A stretch of DNA of 38,917 nt from Aliiroseovarius marinus (GTDB taxonomy: Bacteria; Pseudomonadota; Alphaproteobacteria; Rhodobacterales; Rhodobacteraceae), in the NCBI RefSeq assembly GCF_004360145.1, contig NZ_SAIT01000022.1:1-38917 (forward strand), read 5' to 3'. The notes under the pieces were generated by a model. The model did no database searches, was not told where the DNA came from, and saw only the letters and a list, made by a program, of their open reading frames with translations. Both the position numbers and the translations under genes were made by a program. Shown piece by piece: positions 33,967 to 38,917 of the stretch (its first letter is position 1; every line of letters begins with the position of its first letter).

Positions 33967-36501
33967 TCAGTAGAGACCACCCGAGGACAGTGTTCCGAAA
34001 TCCGCCTTGTCCGGCACCACCACCGTTTTCCCGGTCGAGGTTCGAACTTGTTCGCCCCCCGCCCCGTCACGATCAAACAGCGGCAGGTTCGATCCCATGG
34101 CAAAGCCACCATCGAACATCACGCCAAACAGCGGCTCTTCGCCATCGCGGAAATACTCGGCCACCACATATTCGCCGGTGGCATCATCTGGAAGACGCGC
34201 ACCCGAGAAGCGGTCGATCTTGATGAAATGCCCACCTTCGGGCACTGCGAAATCACCGCCGCCCAGCTCTTTCACCGCCTCGGACATAAAGCGGTTGAAC
34301 ACGGGGCCACACATGCCACCGCCTGACGCCCCAGGCATACTGCGCGGGCGGTCATAGCCGATGTAGCAGCCCGCCACGATGTTCGAGGTAAAGCCCACAA
34401 ACCACACATCGCGCGCATCATTGGTCGTGCCCGTCTTGCCAGCGGTAGGGACTGGCAGGTTTACAGTCCGGCTGGCCGTCCCGCGCTGCACAACACCGCG
34501 CATCATCGAGGTCAACTGATACGCCGTGATCGCGTCCATCACGCGTTCTCGGTTGCTTTTGATCCACGGCTCGGCCCCGGCGGCCAGCACCGGATCGTCA
34601 CAATCCACACAGTCGCGGCGGTCGTGGCGATAGATCGTCCGCCCCCAGCGGTCCTGCACGCGGTCGACCAGTGTAGGCTCCACGCGTTCACCGCCATTGG
34701 CAAACATGGCGTAGGCCGCCACCATCTTGAAAAGCGTTGTTTCCTCAGAGCCAAGCGAGTTGGCGAGGAACGGGTTCATCTGGTCATAGACGCCGAAACG
34801 CTCGGCATAGCCGGCCACCGTGTCCATCCCGATTTCCTGCGCAAGACGCACAGTCATCAGGTTCCGCGATTGCTCGATCCCGGTACGCAACGGCGTCGGG
34901 CCGTAAAACTCGTTCGAGGCGTTCTTGGGGCGCCAGATCTTGCCGCCGCTTTCCACCTCGATCGGCGCGTCGATCACGATGGTGGCCGGGGAAAAACCGC
35001 TGTCCAACGCTGCCGCGTAGACGAAGGGCTTAAAGCTCGATCCTGGCTGGCGCTGCGCCTGTGTCGCGCGGTTATAGACCGAATGCTGATAGCTGAAGCC
35101 ACCCTGCATCGCGATTACACGCCCGGTGTTGACGTCCATCGCCATGAAGCCGCCCTGCACTTCCGGGATCTGGCGCAGGGTCCAGCGGACAAAGCTGCCA
35201 TCGGCGTCTTTCACCATGCGGCGCACATGCACGACCTCGCCGACCTTCAGAAGATCGCCCGCCACACGGGCCTTACGCCCAAGGCTGCCATCCTCGCCCA
35301 AGCGGCGTGCCCATGTGACGTCCTTGGCCGGGATCCAGTGTCCGTCATCATCCTCTTCGACACCTTCAATACCGATGCGCGCGTCATTATTGCCGACCTC
35401 AAGCACGACGGCAGGATACCAGCCTTCGATGTCGCGCGGGAATTTGGTGTCGGCCAGCGCCTGACGCCAGCCTGCCTCATCCGACAGCGCGCCTTCGGGC
35501 AAAGTTACGCCGGTGGGGCGCCAGACACCCCGGCCCCGGTCATATTCTTCGAGCCCTTGGCGCAGGCTGGCTGCGGCCACATCTTGCAGCTTCGGGTTCT
35601 CGGTCGCGCGAATGGTGAGACCACCGGCAAAGAACTCTTCTTCGCCGAAATCGCGGCTCAACTGGCGGCGAATTTCATCGGTGAAATAGTCACGATCCGG
35701 CAATGCGGTGCGGAAGCCCTCGAAATCGCCATTCTGGACCGAGCGCAGGGGCAGCTCTTTCTCGGCCTCATAGATCGCCTGATCCAGATAGCCGTTCTGA
35801 TACATCTCGCGCAGCACATAGTTGCGTCGCCCCAACGCGGCCTCTTTGTTGCGGACCGGGTGCAGTTTTGCAGGCTTTTTCGGCAGCGTTGCCAAATAGG
35901 CAGCCTCGTGCGGTTCCAACTGGTCGAGCGTCTTGTTGAAATAGGTCTGGGCGGCGGCGGTCACACCGTAAGAGTTCTGGCCCAAGAAGATCTCGTTCAG
36001 ATACAGCGCCAGAATGTCATCCTTCGACAGGGTGTTTTCCAGACGCACCGACAGGATCAACTCCTTGATCTTCCGTTCGGCGGATCGTTCCGAGGACAGT
36101 AGGAAGTTCTTCACAACCTGCTGCGGAATGGTCGACGCACCACGCAGCGCCCCACCGCGCGCCGCTTCAAGCGCCGCAGCCGCGATCCCGCGGGGGTCAA
36201 ACCCTGCGTGATTGTAGAAGTTTTTATCCTCGGCCGAGATAAAGGCGTGCTTCACAAGGTCGGGAATTTCGTCCGCGGGCGTAAACAGGCGACGCTCCTG
36301 TGCGAACTCGTCCATCAGCTGACCTTCACCTGAATAGACCCGGCTGATCGTTGCCGGCGTATAGTTCGCCAGCTGTTCGTGGCTGGGCAAGTCTCTGGAA
36401 TACATCCAGAAAACGCCCCCCACGACCAAAGCGGCCATGAAGATCGCAAGGGTGATGCCAGTAAACATCGCACCGAATATACCAAGGACGAATCTGATCA
36501 C
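33967..36501 (-). CDS. mrcA: Penicillin-binding protein 1A
   Basis: An 844-residue bifunctional peptidoglycan synthase anchored by one N-terminal membrane helix (ALVVGGVFWMY). The GT51 transglycosylase has Glu91 in SAEDKNFYNHAGFD and GASTIPQQVVKN. The transpeptidase has SxxK (Ser488 in PGSSFKPF) and KTGTTND. The OB-like insertion near residues 330-430 (the PTGVTLPEGALSDEAGW region) is that of class A PBP1A. The gene reads toward rne. Upstream starts M3 oligoendopeptidase on the other strand. Confidence 0.96.
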   Translation of the reverse strand: MIRFVLGIFGAMFTGITLAIFMAALVVGGVFWMYSRDLPSHEQLANYTPATISRVYSGEGQLMDEFAQERRLFTPADEIPDLVKHAFISAEDKNFYNHAGFDPRGIAAAALEAARGGALRGASTIPQQVVKNFLLSSERSAERKIKELILSVRLENTLSKDDILALYLNEIFLGQNSYGVTAAAQTYFNKTLDQLEPHEAAYLATLPKKPAKLHPVRNKEAALGRRNYVLREMYQNGYLDQAIYEAEKELPLRSVQNGDFEGFRTALPDRDYFTDEIRRQLSRDFGEEEFFAGGLTIRATENPKLQDVAAASLRQGLEEYDRGRGVWRPTGVTLPEGALSDEAGWRQALADTKFPRDIEGWYPAVVLEVGNNDARIGIEGVEEDDDGHWIPAKDVTWARRLGEDGSLGRKARVAGDLLKVGEVVHVRRMVKDADGSFVRWTLRQIPEVQGGFMAMDVNTGRVIAMQGGFSYQHSVYNRATQAQRQPGSSFKPFVYAAALDSGFSPATIVIDAPIEVESGGKIWRPKNASNEFYGPTPLRTGIEQSRNLMTVRLAQEIGMDTVAGYAERFGVYDQMNPFLANSLGSEETTLFKMVAAYAMFANGGERVEPTLVDRVQDRWGRTIYRHDRRDCVDCDDPVLAAGAEPWIKSNRERVMDAITAYQLTSMMRGVVQRGTASRTVNLPVPTAGKTGTTNDARDVWFVGFTSNIVAGCYIGYDRPRSMPGASGGGMCGPVFNRFMSEAVKELGGGDFAVPEGGHFIKIDRFSGARLPDDATGEYVVAEYFRDGEEPLFGVMFDGGFAMGSNLPLFDRDGAGGEQVRTSTGKTVVVPDKADFGTLSSGGLY

Positions 36502-36699
36502 GCCGCACGCTCCTAAGGATGGTTGCCTTTCCTATAAAGGGACCACCGGGCCGGGTCAAAACCCCCCAGGGGGGGAAATCGGCCATTTCCCGCCCCCTAG
36601 ACGAAGGCGCCGCGCCTCGTGATCAGAACCTGCGCGCGCCCGATTGCAACCCCGTCCCCCACCGCCTATGTCTTGGGAAACCACATTTTCGGAGGTCCC

Positions 36700-38526
36700 A
36701 TGTTTTCCACCCTACCCCCTCAAATTCTGCGCGATGCAACTGCTGGTACGGGCGACAACCCGTTTGGGGATCTGCCGGAATGGGATCTGTCGGATCTGTA
36801 CCCGAGCCAAGACGCGCCCGAGCTTGAGCGTGATCTGGGCTGGCTGGAGAACGCCTGTGCGGACTTCGCCCAGACCTATCAGGGGAAACTGGCAGGGCTG
36901 GATGCTGCGGGTATGCTCGACTGCGTGCTGGCCTATGAAAAGATCGAGATGATCGGCGGCCGCATCATGTCCTTCGCGGGCCTGCGCTATTATCAGGAAA
37001 CCACCGACGCGGACCGCGCGCAGTTCTTCCAAAACTGCCAAGAACAGATCACCGTCTTCACCGCTCCCTTGGTCTTCTTTTCGCTCGAAGTGAACCGGAT
37101 TGATGACACCGTTCTGAACGGCTGGTTCGCCGACAACGCCGACCTGGCCCGCTACAAACCCGTCTTCGACCGCCTGCGCGCCATGCGCCCCTATCAGCTG
37201 TCGGACGAGCTGGAACAGTTCCTGCATGACAAGTCCTCGGTCGGGGCGTCTGCGTGGAATACACTGTTTGATGAAACCGTCGCCGGGCTGATGTTTACTG
37301 TAAACGGCGAAGAGCGTGGGCTGGAAGCCACCGCCAACCTTCTGACCGAACAGGACCGTGCCACACGCCAAGCCGCCTCGGAAGAGATCGCCCGCGTACT
37401 GGGCGAAAACATCAAGATTTTCTCGCGCGTGCACAACACGCTCGCCAAGGAAAAGGCCATCGAGGATCAGTGGCGCAACATGCCCACCCCGCAGACTGGC
37501 CGCCACCTGTCGAACCACGTGGAACCCGAAGTTGTCGAGGCGCTGCGCAACGCGGTTGTCGACGCCTACCCGCGCCTGTCCCACCGCTATTACGAGCTGA
37601 AGCGCAAATGGTTGGGTCTGGACCGCATGCAGGTCTGGGACCGTAACGCGCCGCTTCCGATGGAAGACGACACGCTGGTCAGTTGGCCCGAGGCCGAGAA
37701 GACCGTGATGGACGCCTATGCAGCCTTCGACCCGCGCATGGCCGAGATCGCTAAGCCCTTCTTCACCGATGGCTGGATCGACGCAGGTGTGAAGCCCGGC
37801 AAGGCCCCCGGCGCCTTCGCACACCCCACCGTCACCGACGCGCACCCCTACGTGATGCTGAACTATCTGGGCAAACCGCGCGACGTGATGACGCTGGCGC
37901 ACGAGTTGGGCCACGGCGTGCACCAAGTGCTGGCCGCCGATCAGGGCGAGATGCTGTCATCCACCCCGCTGACACTGGCCGAAACCGCGTCGGTGTTTGG
38001 CGAGATGCTGACCTTCCGCAAACTGCTGTCGGAAGCCAAAACGCAGGAAGAAAAGAAAGTCCTGCTGGCGGGTAAGGTCGAGGACATGATCAACACGGTC
38101 GTGCGCCAAATCGCCTTCTACGACTTCGAATGCAAACTCCACGCTGCCCGCGCCGAAGGCGAGCTGACACCCGATGACATCAACGCCATCTGGATGTCCG
38201 TGCAGGCCGAAAGCCTTGGCGAAGCCTTTGATTTCATGCCCGGATACGAAACCTTCTGGTCCTACATCCCCCACTTCGTCCACTCGCCCTTCTATGTCTA
38301 CGCCTATGCGTTCGGCGACGGCTTGGTGAACGCGCTCTATGCCGTCTACGAAGAAGGCGACGCGGACTTCCAAGAGAAGTATTTCGAGATGCTGAAAGCC
38401 GGCGGCTCGAAGCACCACAAAGAGCTTCTGGCCCCGTTTGGACTGGACGCCTCGGACCCCAATTTCTGGGCCAAAGGGCTGTCGATGATCGAAGGCTTCA
38501 TTGATGAGCTTGAGGCGATGGAGTGA
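36700..38526 (+). CDS. pepF: M3 family oligoendopeptidase
   Basis: A 608-residue cytoplasmic zinc metallopeptidase that cleaves short peptides. The HExxH site is His401-Glu402-His405 in LAHELGHGVH, and Glu428 in ETASVFGEM is the third ligand. The N-terminal WDLSDLYP stretch is typical of PepF. ATG 36700 is preceded by GGAGG at 4 nt; the frame also extends to 36619 but without a ribosome site. It diverges from mrcA. The name pepF is used in the family sense. Confidence 0.93.
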   Translation: MFSTLPPQILRDATAGTGDNPFGDLPEWDLSDLYPSQDAPELERDLGWLENACADFAQTYQGKLAGLDAAGMLDCVLAYEKIEMIGGRIMSFAGLRYYQETTDADRAQFFQNCQEQITVFTAPLVFFSLEVNRIDDTVLNGWFADNADLARYKPVFDRLRAMRPYQLSDELEQFLHDKSSVGASAWNTLFDETVAGLMFTVNGEERGLEATANLLTEQDRATRQAASEEIARVLGENIKIFSRVHNTLAKEKAIEDQWRNMPTPQTGRHLSNHVEPEVVEALRNAVVDAYPRLSHRYYELKRKWLGLDRMQVWDRNAPLPMEDDTLVSWPEAEKTVMDAYAAFDPRMAEIAKPFFTDGWIDAGVKPGKAPGAFAHPTVTDAHPYVMLNYLGKPRDVMTLAHELGHGVHQVLAADQGEMLSSTPLTLAETASVFGEMLTFRKLLSEAKTQEEKKVLLAGKVEDMINTVVRQIAFYDFECKLHAARAEGELTPDDINAIWMSVQAESLGEAFDFMPGYETFWSYIPHFVHSPFYVYAYAFGDGLVNALYAVYEEGDADFQEKYFEMLKAGGSKHHKELLAPFGLDASDPNFWAKGLSMIEGFIDELEAME

Positions 38527-38546
38527 GGCATACGCCGATAGCTTTG

Positions 38547-38575
38547 GGGCGCTGTGCCGACACAGTCCGGCGCCC
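38547..38575 (+). terminator. Possible terminator hairpin after pepF
   Basis: GGGCGC (38547-38552) pairs with GCGCCC (38570-38575), and CTGTG with CACAG extends the stem with a small internal asymmetry. The following TCTCGCGCTTT is only weakly T-rich. Confidence 0.4.
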
Positions 38576-38687
38576 TCTCGCGCTTTCGGTACGACCACCT
38601 AACTTCTCCTTTTTGGCGATAAGCACTTGCCCACGCCGGCAGGAAATATAGTTTTAATCTCAGAAGTTTATTAACCTGAAGAACGCT

Positions 38688-38882
38688 ATGAAGAAAATCA
38701 TTCTACTCGCCTGCCTCGCTGTGCTACCCAATGGCGCCGCGGCTCTGGATCAATCTGACCTTCTTGGAAAATGGACGTGCCATATGCCGGAGGAAACCGA
38801 GGACGGTTTGACAACCTCCATGACGGCCGATGTCGAGTTCGAAAATACTGGCCGATTTAGTGCCAAAATGACATTGATATAA
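38688..38882 (+). pseudogene. Truncated secreted protein gene
   Basis: Sixty-four codons. A signal peptide (MKKIILLACLAVLPNGAAAL) leads to QSDLLGKWTCHMPEET and MTADVEFENTGRFSAKM, a lipocalin- or META-like beta start that should continue for about 60-100 more residues. Instead it runs straight into the terminal repeat at 38878 and meets TAA. GAAG precedes the ATG. I cannot name the family. The break coincides exactly with the edge of the 39-bp repeat, so an inserted element or assembly boundary is the cause. Confidence 0.6.
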
Positions 38883-38916
38883 AGGGCGGCGCAATATTGG
38901 ACCACGGTAGCGCCGC
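38878..38916. repeat. Terminal inverted repeat, right copy
   Basis: Reverse complement of bases 1-39 without mismatch. The hairpin arms are at 38885-38892 and 38910-38917. It truncates the small secreted-protein gene on its left. A possible TATA is shared at the junctions of both ends. Confidence 0.85.
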
Positions 38917-38917
38917 C

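Overview
This 38.9 kb window reads as a chromosomal contig from a marine alphaproteobacterium of the Roseobacter group (Rhodobacteraceae). This rests on the gene families and their order: a DMSP demethylase gene (dmdA) next to acuI, a trgA-trgB-cysK cluster as known from Rhodobacter, a circularly permuted two-piece tmRNA, an alphaproteobacterial SspB, DUF4169 and ribbon-helix-helix genes after fumC, and an RNase E with an interrupted S1 domain. Most of the window has high GC and dense, translationally coupled operons.

Layout. Bases 1-4170 are accessory DNA, visibly less GC-rich. They hold the C-terminal part of a serine recombinase with its small HTH partner, a glycine-rich membrane protein, a coiled-coil protein with a C-terminal NYN/PIN-type RNase domain, and a convergent protein with six CxxCxGxG zinc motifs. 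None of the last three matches a system I know; together they are the best candidate here for something undescribed. A tRNA-Ser(GGA) gene with its terminator (about 4490-4632) separates this segment from core genome, with the tRNA 3' end facing the accessory side. Bases 4847-10771, minus strand, form one tight operon: trgA, trgB, cysteine synthase, a large MscS-type channel and an alanyl-tRNA editing protein. Then come a cyclopropane fatty acid synthase family gene, a class V aminotransferase and a BCCT transporter (10868-15249).

Bases 15425-19326, minus strand, form a DMSP operon: DUF2182, DUF1326, dmdA, acuI and a CdiI-type immunity-like protein. It is divergent from a GntR/FadR regulator (19416-20138). 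Two identical 14-bp sites with a TGTC-N-GACA core, 30 bp apart, lie between them and look like the operator. A sulfotransferase-like gene, the two-piece tmRNA (about 20880-21210, tag ANDNKAPAMALAA), chrA, sspB, a small methyltransferase, fumC, DUF4169, an ORFan membrane gene and an RHH protein follow on the plus strand. ssrA and sspB, partners in trans-translation and ClpXP delivery, are only 1.4 kb apart.

The right part holds a P450 plus membrane alpha/beta-hydrolase pair, a CcdA-type protein, TusA, RNase E, penicillin-binding protein 1A and an M3 oligoendopeptidase. The window ends in a truncated secreted-protein gene. Bases 1-39 and 38878-38916 are perfect inverted copies of one sequence, and both abut broken genes, so the window is probably bounded on both sides by copies of a repeated element. 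Coordinates, motifs and overlaps were read directly; family names come from recognition of conserved motifs, not from database searches.
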